Shown here: positions 1 through 8,262 of the stretch, piece after piece
Layout of the letters: every line of letters begins with the position of its first letter
Numbering within the stretch: the stretch's first letter is position 1
Source: Chloroflexota bacterium
GTDB taxonomy: Bacteria; Chloroflexota; Anaerolineae; Aggregatilineales; UBA2796
Length of the DNA: 64,000 nucleotides
Assembly: GCA_021325095.1 (NCBI GenBank)
Contig: JAJPHV010000039.1
Coordinates: 1 to 64,000, forward strand
Direction: 5' to 3'
Made by a program: the position numbers and the translations under genes
The notes under the pieces: generated by a model
Seen by the model: the letters and a program-made list of their open reading frames with translations, nothing else
Databases searched by the model: none
What the model was told of the DNA's origin: nothing

Positions 1-18
1 CAATACTGCTTAGATAAG

Positions 19-98
19 CCCTCACCCCCAACCCCTCTCCCGCAGAGCGAGGGGCTTTTCCCCTTCCCCTGGCGGGGGAAGGGGCCAGGGGATGAGGG
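19..98. repeat. C/G-rich interspersed palindromic repeat, copy 1
   Basis: Intergenic element that begins with CCCTCACCCCC and closes with the complementary TGAGGG at 93-98. An inner hairpin of C-runs and G-runs lies at about 57-85. Related copies with the same CCTCACCCCC opening are at 57458-57510 and 60569-60673. It lies just downstream of the minus-strand adenine deaminase stop, so it may also act as that gene's terminator. Confidence 0.7.
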
Positions 99-138
99 CT
101 GCAACAGCCTACTCGCCCTTAACGAAGAGGTATTGGCT

Positions 139-1935
139 CTAGCCATCCACGACGGCGATGTGCTTGAATTGCGTCACGTCCACCAGCCCCAGGTCAGAAA
201 TGCGCAGTTCCGGGATCACGACCAGCGCCAGCAGGCTCAACTGCATGTAGGCGTTGTGCAGCTTGCAGCCGCAGTCCTGCATGGCCTGTACCATCCGTGC
301 CGACTTCTCGGCCACGATCTCGGCCCGTTCTGAGGACATCAGCCCGGCAATGGGCAGTTCGACCAGCGCCAACTGTTTGCCCTCGCGGATCACGACCACG
401 CCGCCGCCGACCTTCGCCAGTGTATTGGCCGCCAGTGCCATATCGTCCTTATTCGTGCCGACCACCAGCAGATGATGACTGTCGTGCGCGACGGTGGCGG
501 CGACGGCACAGGGCACGTTAAAGCCGAAGCCCTGTACGAAGCCGCTGACCACCTCGCCCGTCGCCCGATGGCGTTCTACCAGGGCTGCCCAGGCGATATT
601 CTGGGCTGGATCGGGAAAGACCTCGCCATTGCTGGCATTCAGCGGCGCGATGACGTGCCGTGTCGGAGCCTGGTTTTCGATCACGCCGATCACGTGCGCA
701 TTGACCGTCGAGTTATGGCCGGGGGCTGGCACATAAAAATCGGCGGCAGTCACGGGGCGGGCCAATTTCACCGAATTTTGCACGTCGGCGGGATAGGCAT
801 ACGGCGGCAGATCGACCACCAGCCTGCCGTTTTCGGCCAGCACTTCGCCCGCGCCGATCACGATCTCGGCGGCAAAGTCACGCAGATCGGCGGCGAGCAC
901 AATGTCGGCATAACGCCCCGGTGCAAGGCTGCCCAGGTCACGTTCCACGCCGAAATGCTGCGCTGTGTTCAACGTCATCATCTGGATGGCGATCAGCGGA
1001 TCGAGGCCGAGGCCGACGGCGTGGCGCAACACGCGATCCATGTGCCCTTCCTGCACCAGCGTCCCGGCGTGCACATCGTCGGTACAGAGAATGAACTGGC
1101 GCGGATCAAGGCCGCGCTGCGTGATGGCCGTGATTTGCGACTCGACATCGTACCAGGCCGAACCGAGGCGCAGCATGGGGCGCATTCCACGCCGCGCCCG
1201 CTCTACGGCGTCGATCTCGCGCGTGCCCTCGTGATCGTCCGCAGGGCCACCCGCCACGTAAGCGTGGAACGGCCTGCCCAGGTCGGGGCTGGCGTAATGG
1301 CCGCCGACGGTTTTGTGGGCTTTCATTGTCTCGGCCATCTCGGCGTGCATGTTGGGGTCGCTGCCGAACACGCCGGGGAAGTTCATCATCTCGCCCAGGC
1401 CGATGATGTCCGGCCACTGCATGGCCTCCGCCACGTCGGCGGGCGTGATCGACGCGCCGGGCCGTTCCAGGCCGGGCGCAGATGGCACGCAGGACGGCAT
1501 TTGCACGAACACGTTGATGGGCAGTGCGCTGGCCTCGTCCACCATCAGGCGCACGCCCTTGATGCCAAAGACGTTGGCGATCTCGTGCGGATCGGCGAAG
1601 ACGCCGGTTGTGCCGTGTGGGATCACGGCGCGGACGTACTCTGTGACCGTGAGCATACTGCTCTCAACGTGCATGTGTGCGTCCAGCAATCCAGGCACAA
1701 GGTAGCGCCCCGCGGCGTTGATGACTCGGGTCTGTGGCCCGATGCAATACCCGGCGTCGGGGCCACAGTATGCGATCCGGCCTGCACTGACCGCAATGTC
1801 CGTATCTGGAACGATCTCACGGGTATGGACGTTGACCCAGCGCCCGCCGCGAATGACCAGATCGGCAGGAGCACGGCCCATCGCTACATCGACCAACTGT
1901 TTGGAGACTTCATGCCAGGGTTTCCGGGAAGCCAT
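139..1935 (-). CDS. ade: Adenine deaminase
   Basis: Cytoplasmic purine-salvage enzyme of 598 residues, the usual family length, converting adenine to hypoxanthine and ammonia. It belongs to the amidohydrolase superfamily. Seen in the sequence: the metal-binding motif DAHMHVESS near residue 85, the GTTGVFADPHE segment, GLGEMMNF, CTDDVHAG, and a C-terminal domain with VVGTNKDDM, VGGG and GCKLHNAYMQ, all typical of Ade rather than other amidohydrolases. The ATG is preceded by AAGGA at good spacing. An adenosine deaminase at 6430-7515 and a purine-type phosphoribosyltransferase at 32577-33122 give a consistent salvage theme, though the three are not in one operon. Nothing appears broken. Confidence 0.96.
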   Translation of the reverse strand: MASRKPWHEVSKQLVDVAMGRAPADLVIRGGRWVNVHTREIVPDTDIAVSAGRIAYCGPDAGYCIGPQTRVINAAGRYLVPGLLDAHMHVESSMLTVTEYVRAVIPHGTTGVFADPHEIANVFGIKGVRLMVDEASALPINVFVQMPSCVPSAPGLERPGASITPADVAEAMQWPDIIGLGEMMNFPGVFGSDPNMHAEMAETMKAHKTVGGHYASPDLGRPFHAYVAGGPADDHEGTREIDAVERARRGMRPMLRLGSAWYDVESQITAITQRGLDPRQFILCTDDVHAGTLVQEGHMDRVLRHAVGLGLDPLIAIQMMTLNTAQHFGVERDLGSLAPGRYADIVLAADLRDFAAEIVIGAGEVLAENGRLVVDLPPYAYPADVQNSVKLARPVTAADFYVPAPGHNSTVNAHVIGVIENQAPTRHVIAPLNASNGEVFPDPAQNIAWAALVERHRATGEVVSGFVQGFGFNVPCAVAATVAHDSHHLLVVGTNKDDMALAANTLAKVGGGVVVIREGKQLALVELPIAGLMSSERAEIVAEKSARMVQAMQDCGCKLHNAYMQLSLLALVVIPELRISDLGLVDVTQFKHIAVVDG

Positions 1936-2048
1936 CGATAATCCTTGTCCTTATCACGAAACCTTCACGGTGCATCATGCAACAGGACGGCGCTTTCCGC
2001 AAGGGGTATACTTGCGCCCGAATACAGTCCAATGACAGGGAGCACAGT

Positions 2049-2468
2049 ATGTCGGATCGTATTATCGTCCTTCAAAAGGTGATTAGCCAGCGCACGCAAC
2101 CCCCGGTGGGGCTGCGCATCTGGTCGGACGGGCTGGTGCAGCGCCCCGCCGCTGACAATCCGCTGCCTGCCGCGACGGAACGGCTGGATAAGGATCGAGA
2201 TTTGAGATGGGAGGACGATAGACGGTTGAGCAGAAGCCAGATCGAAGCGGTGCAGGAAGCGATCCGGCAGGTAGGCTTTTTTGCTCTGCCGCCCGTCATG
2301 CTGATCAATTACTGCAAGGAAGACCCCGGCACGGCCATCTGGACGGCCAATGTCGATGGGCAAACAGCGCGCGTCGTGGTCTTTGATCCGCGCCCCCGGC
2401 GCAGCGCCGAACTGGATCGACTGTCGGCGGTGCTGGATGAAATTCTGGGAAAAACAAGCGGGAACTGA
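2049..2468 (+). CDS. Hypothetical protein, 139 aa
   Basis: Small soluble protein with no family I recognise. It has no signal peptide or membrane segment, many charged residues in its first half (VLQKVISQRTQ..., RLDKDRDLRWEDDRR), and a C-terminal half with an alternating strand-like pattern (AIWTANVDGQTARVVVFDPRPRR) followed by a terminal helix. The frame is open upstream to 1977, but the ATG at 2049 is preceded by AGGGAG at ideal spacing, so I take it as the start. It runs in the same direction as the lipoprotein gene 126 bp downstream. Confidence 0.65.
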   Translation: MSDRIIVLQKVISQRTQPPVGLRIWSDGLVQRPAADNPLPAATERLDKDRDLRWEDDRRLSRSQIEAVQEAIRQVGFFALPPVMLINYCKEDPGTAIWTANVDGQTARVVVFDPRPRRSAELDRLSAVLDEILGKTSGN

Positions 2469-2594
2469 AAAATGTAAAGAATCCGTGAACGATTCATGAG
2501 CCATTGGTGAGAAAGTATTGCCCAATGGTATATCTATCGGCATGATAAACCGCCCCTGAAAACGGGGTGAAACAGGCATCGGAGATCCATTCTC

Positions 2595-3293
2595 ATGCAG
2601 CAGATATTCAAGTATATTCCAGGAATTTTGTTCGTGATTGTGGCGGCGGCTTGTAACGCCAATTCGGATGCCGTCCGAGTCCTGGAAACCGAAAACACTT
2701 CTTTGCGCGCCACCGTTGCCGCCTACCAGAGCACTGGCCCGACCATGACGGCACAGGCCACCCTTGCTTCACAGCGGTTGGCAACTCTGCAAACCGATCT
2801 GACGACGGCGCGTGCCCAGGTGCGCGATCTGACGGCCAAACTGAACACCGGGGGCGGACAGCCCCAACTACAGCCAACGCTCATTGCGGGCGCAAACAAT
2901 CCGGCGGCCCAAGACCCGATCACACCGGGCGCCCCTGGAACTCAACAGGCCACCTACAACGGCTTCGCCTTTGCGGAAGTCGTCACGGCCAAAAGTATCG
3001 ACGATGCCACCGGCTGCGCCAGCGCCAGGAGCAGCACTTTTTCGGTGAACGACAACCGCATCTTCGTGGTGGCCGATGTACGCAACCTGAAAGGCGGCAC
3101 GAGCTTCAAGGCCAGTTGGGCCGGTGCCGACTTCACCCGCGAAAACAGTTGGACGGCCAAACGTGACAGCGCCCAGTTGTGCATCTACTTCTACATCGAG
3201 CCGAAAACGCTGGCCCTCAAGCCTGGAGAGTACACAGTGACGTTCGGTGCACCCAACCTGAGCGCCACGCCCGTGCAGTTCACGGTGCAGTGA
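2595..3293 (+). CDS. Predicted lipoprotein with coiled-coil segment
   Basis: Exported protein of 232 residues and unknown function. The N-terminus has a short hydrophobic signal ending in VAAAC, a lipobox with Cys20 as the predicted lipidation site. Residues about 28-75 (LETENTSLRATVAAY..., LQTDLTTARAQVRDLTAKL) have heptad-like spacing consistent with a coiled coil. A Gly/Gln/Pro-rich linker follows, then a C-terminal domain of about 110 residues rich in beta-strand patterns and containing two cysteines (TGCASAR and AQLCIYF) that could form a disulphide. The GGAGAT ribosome-binding site at 2581 supports the start. Confidence 0.8.
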   Translation: MQQIFKYIPGILFVIVAAACNANSDAVRVLETENTSLRATVAAYQSTGPTMTAQATLASQRLATLQTDLTTARAQVRDLTAKLNTGGGQPQLQPTLIAGANNPAAQDPITPGAPGTQQATYNGFAFAEVVTAKSIDDATGCASARSSTFSVNDNRIFVVADVRNLKGGTSFKASWAGADFTRENSWTAKRDSAQLCIYFYIEPKTLALKPGEYTVTFGAPNLSATPVQFTVQ

Positions 3294-3298
3294 AATCG

Positions 3299-3322
3299 CG
3301 CCCGGTGCTTCACCATCGGGCG
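3299..3322 (+). terminator. Hairpin after lipoprotein gene
   Basis: Nine-base-pair stem (one G-T pair) closing a six-base loop, starting six bases after the lipoprotein stop codon. No clear T-run follows, so this is a weak terminator or an mRNA 3' end stabiliser. Confidence 0.4.
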
Positions 3323-3339
3323 TCGGCCATACATCTGGA

Positions 3340-3345
3340 TATAAT
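3340..3345 (+). promoter_or_regulatory. TATAAT -10 box upstream of cyclodeaminase operon
   Basis: A consensus TATAAT lies 77 bp before the cyclodeaminase start. I see no good -35 box at 16-18 bp, so it would depend on an activator or on the nearby TG. Confidence 0.4.
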
Positions 3346-3378
3346 CAGGGCCTTCCTTTGTTAAACTACTCGTCGCCT

Positions 3379-3400
3379 ACCCCACCGCGCGCGGTGGGGT
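3379..3400. promoter_or_regulatory. 22-bp perfect palindrome in cyclodeaminase leader
   Basis: A perfect, very GC-rich 22-bp palindrome (ACCCCACCGCG and its complement) sits between the putative -10 box and the ATG at 3422. In RNA it would be a strong hairpin 21 bases before the start. It could be an operator, an attenuator, or the terminator of the upstream gene; no T-run follows. Confidence 0.5.
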
Positions 3401-3421
3401 CGCTAAATTACGGAGCGTTTC

Positions 3422-4432
3422 ATGGAAGTTCTGATTATTAACCAGCGTGGAGTAACGGAACTGCTGCCGATGACCGAGTGCATCGACGTGATGGCCGAGG
3501 CCCTTAAAGCGCTGGCACGCGGCAACGTGATCCTGCCGCTGCGCCCGGTGATGTGGCTGCCGGAGAAAGTTGGGGCGCTGGGCATGATGCCCGGTTACTT
3601 GGGCGACGTGGCGACGATGGGCGTCAAGGTGGTCAGCGTTTTCCCGGGCAATCACGGCACGGAATACGACTCCCACATGGGCACGGTCTTGCTTTTTGAA
3701 ACCACGCACGGACAGTTGCAGGCCATTCTTGACGCCAGCCAGATCACGGCCACACGCACGGCAGGCGTGACGGGCGCAGCAACGCGGCTGCTGGCGCGTG
3801 AGGACGCAGGTGATCTGGCGATCCTGGGGTCGGGCGTGCAGGCCCGTTCGCACCTTGAGGCCATGCTGGCCGTGCGTCGCATCCGCCGGATTCGAGTCTG
3901 GAGCCGCAACTACGATCATGCCATCCAGTTTGCCGAGGCCGAGTCGCGCCGCCACAGCGTAGGCATTGAACCGGTGCCGACAGCACAGGAAGCGGTGTCT
4001 GGCGCGGATATTATCTGTACGACCACCGCCGCGCCGGAGCCGATCTTGCGAGGCGAATGGATCGCTGCGGGGGCGCACGTCAATGCCGTCGGCTCAAGCG
4101 TGCCGTTCACCCGCGAACTGGACACGGCTGCCGTCGTCAAGTCGCGTCTGTTCGTGGATCGCCGCGAGTCGACGCTCAACGAGGCGGGCGATTTCCTCTT
4201 TCCGAAGCAGGAGGGCGCGATCAGCGATGACCACATCCTGGGCGAGGTGGGCGAGGTACTGATCGGCAAAGTGGCCGGGCGGCAGTCGCCGCAGGAAGTC
4301 ACGCTGTTCAAGTCGCTGGGGCTGGCCGTCGAGGACGTGGCCGCCGCTCGCCACGTCTATCAGAAAGCTGTCGCGCAGGGCCGGGGCACGTGGGTCGAAC
4401 TGGGAGGCAGCCGCCATGCCAGCCACGCTTAA
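3422..4432 (+). CDS. Ornithine cyclodeaminase / mu-crystallin family protein
   Basis: Cytoplasmic NAD(P)-dependent enzyme of 336 residues. The family includes ornithine cyclodeaminase, alanine dehydrogenase of the archaeal type, ketimine reductases and EutC of ectoine catabolism. Seen: the N-terminal substrate-binding half (MGVKVVSVFPGN, DASQITATRTAGVTGAAT) and a Rossmann motif LAILGSGVQARSHLEAM at about residues 135-150. The family's VGSS segment (NAVGSSVPFTREL) follows. GGAG upstream supports the ATG. It overlaps the next gene by 17 bp. That partner is of the threonine-dehydratase family, recalling the EutB/EutC pair, but no other ectoine gene is nearby. The exact substrate cannot be read from sequence. 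Confidence 0.85.
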   Translation: MEVLIINQRGVTELLPMTECIDVMAEALKALARGNVILPLRPVMWLPEKVGALGMMPGYLGDVATMGVKVVSVFPGNHGTEYDSHMGTVLLFETTHGQLQAILDASQITATRTAGVTGAATRLLAREDAGDLAILGSGVQARSHLEAMLAVRRIRRIRVWSRNYDHAIQFAEAESRRHSVGIEPVPTAQEAVSGADIICTTTAAPEPILRGEWIAAGAHVNAVGSSVPFTRELDTAAVVKSRLFVDRRESTLNEAGDFLFPKQEGAISDDHILGEVGEVLIGKVAGRQSPQEVTLFKSLGLAVEDVAAARHVYQKAVAQGRGTWVELGGSRHASHA

Positions 4433-5378
4433 GCCGATAGCGCTCGAAGACATCCAGGCAGCGCGGGCGCGCATTGCGGGTTCTGCTATCCGAACGCCAC
4501 TCGTCCGGCTCAACGTAGAGGACGCGCCTGCCCAGATTTACCTGAAACTCGAAAATCTGCAACCGATTGGCTCCTTCAAGCTGCGCGGCGCGGGCAATGC
4601 TATTGCGCTGGCCGCAGCGGATCAGTTGGCGAAGGGGGTCTATACGGCCAGCGCGGGCAACATGGCGCAGGGTGTGGCCTGGAATGCGCGGCGGTTGGGA
4701 ATCCCCTGCACGGTGGTCGTGCCCGACAATGCGCCCGAAACCAAACTGGCCGCCATCACACGCCTGGGTGGGCAGATCATCAAAGTGCCCCGCGACGAGT
4801 GGTGGAATGTGGTGGTGACGCATCGCTACGAAGGACTGGAAGGGCTGTTCATCCACCCGGTCAGCGATCCGGCGGTCATGGCGGGCAACGGCACGATAGG
4901 GCTGGAAATCCTCGAAGACTTGCCGGACGTGGACACGATCCTGATCCCGTATGGCGGCGGCGGCTTGAGCTGCGGCATTGCGTCGGCAGTGCGTGCTCTC
5001 AAGCCAGATACACGCCTCTACGCCTGCGAGGTGGAAACGTCGGCGGCGCTGGCCGCAGCGCTCGCGGCGGGCAGCATCCAGTCGATCCAGTACACGCCAT
5101 CGTTTGTGGATGGTATCGGCAGCACGAGCGTCCTGGCGGAAATGTGGCCGCTCGTTCAATCCCTGTTGGATGGCTCGCTGGTGTCGTCGCTGGCCGAAGT
5201 CTCGGCAGCGCTACGCCTGCTTCTGGAACGCAACCGGGTGCTTGCCGAGGGTGCAGGCGCGACTCCGGTTGCGGCAGCGCTGTCCGGCAAGGCGGGCAGC
5301 GGGAAAGTGGTGTGTGTCGTATCGGGCGGCAACCTCGACCTGTCGAAGTTGGTTAGGATCATCGAGGGGGAAATGTAG
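4416..5378 (+). CDS. Threonine/serine dehydratase family PLP enzyme (EutB-like)
   Basis: Fold-type II PLP enzyme of 320 residues, a catabolic threonine/serine-dehydratase-like protein without the C-terminal ACT regulatory domain. Seen: GSFKLRGA with the PLP-binding Lys55, TASAGNMAQGVAW binding the cofactor phosphate region, the glycine loop PYGGGGLSCG, and the C-terminal VVSGGNLDLSKL. Its start lies inside the cyclodeaminase gene (17-bp overlap), so the two are almost certainly co-translated. The pair architecture matches EutB (hydroxyectoine dehydratase) with EutC, but a generic threonine ammonia-lyase or serine racemase activity is equally possible. Confidence 0.88.
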   Translation: MPATLKPIALEDIQAARARIAGSAIRTPLVRLNVEDAPAQIYLKLENLQPIGSFKLRGAGNAIALAAADQLAKGVYTASAGNMAQGVAWNARRLGIPCTVVVPDNAPETKLAAITRLGGQIIKVPRDEWWNVVVTHRYEGLEGLFIHPVSDPAVMAGNGTIGLEILEDLPDVDTILIPYGGGGLSCGIASAVRALKPDTRLYACEVETSAALAAALAAGSIQSIQYTPSFVDGIGSTSVLAEMWPLVQSLLDGSLVSSLAEVSAALRLLLERNRVLAEGAGATPVAAALSGKAGSGKVVCVVSGGNLDLSKLVRIIEGEM

Positions 5379-5569
5379 GTCTGCGCGTGAGCAGCGGGGC
5401 AATGGTGGCGAGACAAGTCACGCCGACGCTGCTACTGACCAGGACCTCATCATACCGGCTGAGGCCGGCGGACAAAACCTTTGGATTCTTCTCGTGACTA
5501 CAATATCTGCGCGGACCTGGGGACTGTTACGCCAGGCGCGCGTCGGGCGTTTGCTGCCGGCAAGGCACC

Positions 5570-6433
5570 TTAATCGCCATACGCCAGCTCAACCACTTCC
5601 AGCACGCGCCTGTCGCCGTCCTGAACCAGACGCCCGGCCCGCCGCGTGGGATCGTGCTGAAAGATGAGCAGCGCACCGGTATCCAACGCCCATTGCTGCC
5701 AGCGCCGCTTGGTTTCGAGCGTTTGCAAAGGCTCCACATCGTAGGCCGTCATCCAGCCTAACTTCTCGAAGTGGACGGCATAGCTCGCCATGTCGGCCAC
5801 AAACAGTGCGTGCTGGCCCTGGCTCTCGAAGCGGATCGACATGTGCGCCGGGGTATGCCCGCGCGTGATGACGCCGTGAATGCCCGGCAAAATCTCGGTG
5901 TCTCCGTCCAGCAAGCGCATTCGTCCCGACTCGACGAGCGGTTGATAGTTGATCGGCAAATAGGAAGCGGCAGTGCGTTCATTGGGGTGGACGGCATCCT
6001 CGTATTCGCGCCGCTGGACGACGTACTCTGCGTTGGGGAAGGTCGGTACAATGTCATGTTCATCCACACCGAACTTCGTATCGCCCGCCGCGTGGTCGGC
6101 GTGCAGGTGCGTATTGATGACCAGATCGACGCTTTCGGGGCGCACGCCCAGCCGTGCCAGCCAGTCGATCAGATTGCCGCTGTCCCGCACGACGCCCCAG
6201 TTTCGTCGCTGCCGTTCGGTGAGCTTCAGGCCCAGGCCGGTATCGACCACCACCGTCTTGCCCGCCGCCCTCACCACAAGACAGTGCAGTGCCATCGGAA
6301 TCAGGTTATGCGCATCCGGCTCGAAGTAAGGTCGGTACAACGGGCGCGGCGTCAGGCCGAACGCCCCGCCCGCGTCCACGTGCATCACGCCGTCCGTGAC
6401 CAGTGCGATCTGGATGTCGCCAAGCTGGATCAT
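5570..6433 (-). CDS. MBL-fold metallo-hydrolase
   Basis: Cytoplasmic metallo-beta-lactamase-fold protein of 287 residues. The zinc motif NTHLHADHAAG is intact (HxHxDH), with further ligand histidines in ITRGHTPAHMS and near FQHDPTRRA, and an aspartate in LFVADMAS. The general layout resembles lactonase/thioesterase-like members such as the N-acyl-homoserine-lactonase group, but the substrate is not predictable. The start ATG overlaps the adenosine deaminase stop as ATGA (6430-6433), so the two are translationally coupled and the hydrolase may act in nucleoside or nucleobase metabolism by association. Confidence 0.85.
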   Translation of the reverse strand: MIQLGDIQIALVTDGVMHVDAGGAFGLTPRPLYRPYFEPDAHNLIPMALHCLVVRAAGKTVVVDTGLGLKLTERQRRNWGVVRDSGNLIDWLARLGVRPESVDLVINTHLHADHAAGDTKFGVDEHDIVPTFPNAEYVVQRREYEDAVHPNERTAASYLPINYQPLVESGRMRLLDGDTEILPGIHGVITRGHTPAHMSIRFESQGQHALFVADMASYAVHFEKLGWMTAYDVEPLQTLETKRRWQQWALDTGALLIFQHDPTRRAGRLVQDGDRRVLEVVELAYGD

Positions 6434-7515
6434 TCAGGCTTCACCGGGTTCGGTTCGCCGTGGGGGTCAGCCAGCGCCAGCGCATCGGTGAAGTAATTGA
6501 CCAGCGCTGCCCGCTCGGAGTCCGGTAGAAAGGTGCTGGCCGCCGCCGTGAGAATAGACTGCTTTACGTCATCCAGCGTCAGGCCGAGTGCACCGGTCGC
6601 CAGCGTCAATTCATCGGTCAGCGTAATGTTGCTGATCGAGGGATCATCGGTGTTGATGGTCGTCTTGAGGCCCAACTGGTTCATGTCTCGCAGCGGGTGG
6701 TGCATGGCCGATTTGACCACGCCGCTCTGCACATTGCTGGTCGGGCACACCTCGAAGGTCGTTCCGGCTTCACGTGCTATCTGAACGACGGTGCTGTCCT
6801 CGACGATACGAACGCCGTGTCCGACACGCTTCGTGCCCATCTTCTCAATGGCCTCACGGATGTTGCGCGGCCCGAACCATTCCCCGGCGTGGACAGTCAG
6901 TTCCAACCCGCTCTGCCGGCCTTCCTTGAACAGGCTGTAGAACGGCTCTGCTGAGTAGCCTGCTTCCTGCCCGGCCAGGTCAAGCGCCACCACGCCTTTA
7001 TCACGGAATTCGAGGGCAACGCGCAGCGTTCGTTCGCCTTCGATCACGCTCTCGTGGCGATTCATGGACAGGATCAGCCGCACGCGGATGTCGCGTCCGG
7101 CCTGCCCTTCCTGCACCCCCGCACACACCCAGCGCACCACCTCGCCAAACGAGAAATGCTTGAGGTTGGTCAGGGCTTTGGGGGTGAACCGCAGTTCCAT
7201 GTACTTCACATTGTCGGCGGCAGCGTCCTCGACGGCTTCCCGTGCGATGCGCTGGATGACCTCCGGCGCACAGAAAAAACGGCGGATCACTGCGAACTTG
7301 GAGAGGAAATGCGCGGAGTTGGCGGGCGAACCCGGCGTAATCTGAACGTATTGGCGCAGCGCTTCCATGTCGTAGGCAGGCAGGTCGATCTGGTATTCCC
7401 GCGCCACGTCGATCAACGTACTGAGCCGGATGGAGCCTTCCAGGTGGCGGTGCAGCTCAATCTTCGGAAGCGCAGCATACAAGGCGCGATGTTGGTTCGT
7501 GGTCGCTGCGTTCAC
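6430..7515 (-). CDS. add: Adenosine deaminase
   Basis: Purine-salvage enzyme of 361 residues converting adenosine to inosine. Seen: the N-terminal zinc motif KIELHRHLEGSI, the VHAGEWFGP segment with the third zinc histidine, the catalytic-base region RVGHGVRI, EVCPTSNVQSG, and TINTDDPSIS with the aspartates that bind zinc and the purine. All catalytic positions expected of adenosine/aminodeoxyfutalosine-type deaminases are present; I favour adenosine deaminase but cannot exclude an adenine or aminofutalosine deaminase activity. The start is GTG with GGAGG nine bases upstream. It is the first gene of a two-gene unit with the MBL hydrolase. Confidence 0.9.
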   Translation of the reverse strand: MNAATTNQHRALYAALPKIELHRHLEGSIRLSTLIDVAREYQIDLPAYDMEALRQYVQITPGSPANSAHFLSKFAVIRRFFCAPEVIQRIAREAVEDAAADNVKYMELRFTPKALTNLKHFSFGEVVRWVCAGVQEGQAGRDIRVRLILSMNRHESVIEGERTLRVALEFRDKGVVALDLAGQEAGYSAEPFYSLFKEGRQSGLELTVHAGEWFGPRNIREAIEKMGTKRVGHGVRIVEDSTVVQIAREAGTTFEVCPTSNVQSGVVKSAMHHPLRDMNQLGLKTTINTDDPSISNITLTDELTLATGALGLTLDDVKQSILTAAASTFLPDSERAALVNYFTDALALADPHGEPNPVKPE

Positions 7516-7579
7516 CGTTGCAGTCCTCCGCTCAACGAATCAATGTTCCGGTTGCCGTGCGTCGACATTTCAGGTCGGG

Positions 7580-7909
7580 TTACCCGTTGTGCGTGTCTGT
7601 GCCACGTTCGTGCAACAGCCAACTCCAATAGCGCCACGCGACGACGACAGCCAGCAGCAACCCCAACACAAATAGCACGTCAAATAACATGGTGGCCGCG
7701 TAAGCCGGGTCGCCACCTGGCGCGACGGCACTGATAAACCGCCCGACGATGCTCACGCCGACCAGCACGACACTCACGAACAGCCAGCGGTACAGCGGCG
7801 CGCGTTTGGTCACGGCGCCCAACCGCTGGCTGAGTAAGGCCAGCACCACCAGCGCGATCAGGATCGAGACCGGCCCGCACAGGCCGAACAGGGTCAGCAG
7901 GTTATTCAT
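7580..7909 (-). CDS. Small three-helix membrane protein (KaiC operon, last gene)
   Basis: Integral membrane protein of 109 residues with three predicted helices at about 10-30, 42-62 and 75-95, and an Arg/Trp-rich cytosolic tail. No known family recognised. It resembles the next upstream gene (7920-8213): both show an aromatic-rich turn before helix 2, a conserved R after helix 2, and a GDP motif before helix 3. It lies 10 bp downstream of that gene and closes a four-gene minus-strand unit that includes a KaiC-like ATPase. Confidence 0.7.
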   Translation of the reverse strand: MNNLLTLFGLCGPVSILIALVVLALLSQRLGAVTKRAPLYRWLFVSVVLVGVSIVGRFISAVAPGGDPAYAATMLFDVLFVLGLLLAVVVAWRYWSWLLHERGTDTHNG

Positions 7910-7919
7910 CCTGCCATCC

Positions 7920-8213
7920 TCAGCGCCCTGCCGTCATCAAATTGTACAGGTAAATGCACATGCCTGTGAGCAGCAGTCCGCCGAGTAACCATAGTATATC
8001 ACCAAGTGGATCGCCGCTAATCCGGTCGATGAAAGCGTAGCGTGCCGACGCCATCCCGAAGATCAGGATCGACAGGCCGAATCCCCAGAAATAAGTCCGC
8101 TCGCCCGACACGTTCTGGTAGAAACGGGCGATGAGCAGCAAGATGGTCAGGATGATGGCGATGATAAACCACGCCAAAATCGTCAAAGCCTGATGAGTAG
8201 TAATTGCCGTCAT
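7920..8213 (-). CDS. Small three-helix membrane protein (KaiC operon)
   Basis: Integral membrane protein of 97 residues with three hydrophobic helices (about 7-29, 42-60, 70-90) and the ISGDPLGDILWLLGG motif before helix 3. The open frame extends upstream to 8291 into the KaiC-like gene, but the ATG at 8213 starts directly before the first helix. Its ribosome-binding site (GGCAG) is poor. Similar layout to the following 109-residue protein suggests a tandem duplication. Function unknown; co-transcription with the ATPase suggests a membrane partner. Confidence 0.68.
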   Translation of the reverse strand: MTAITTHQALTILAWFIIAIILTILLLIARFYQNVSGERTYFWGFGLSILIFGMASARYAFIDRISGDPLGDILWLLGGLLLTGMCIYLYNLMTAGR

Positions 8214-8262
8214 TCGCTGCCATTGTTTTGGAGGATGCCAAAATCCCGCGCATGAAAGGTTG

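Noticed and set aside
19..98. CRISPR-like repeat
   Set aside because: The C-rich repeat copies are far apart, variable in length and not arranged in a regular array with spacers; no cas genes.
472..1941. 489-codon open frame on the plus strand opposite adenine deaminase
   Set aside because: Antisense shadow of a well-supported gene; composition is His/Arg-rich with no family motif, as expected from GC-rich codon usage.
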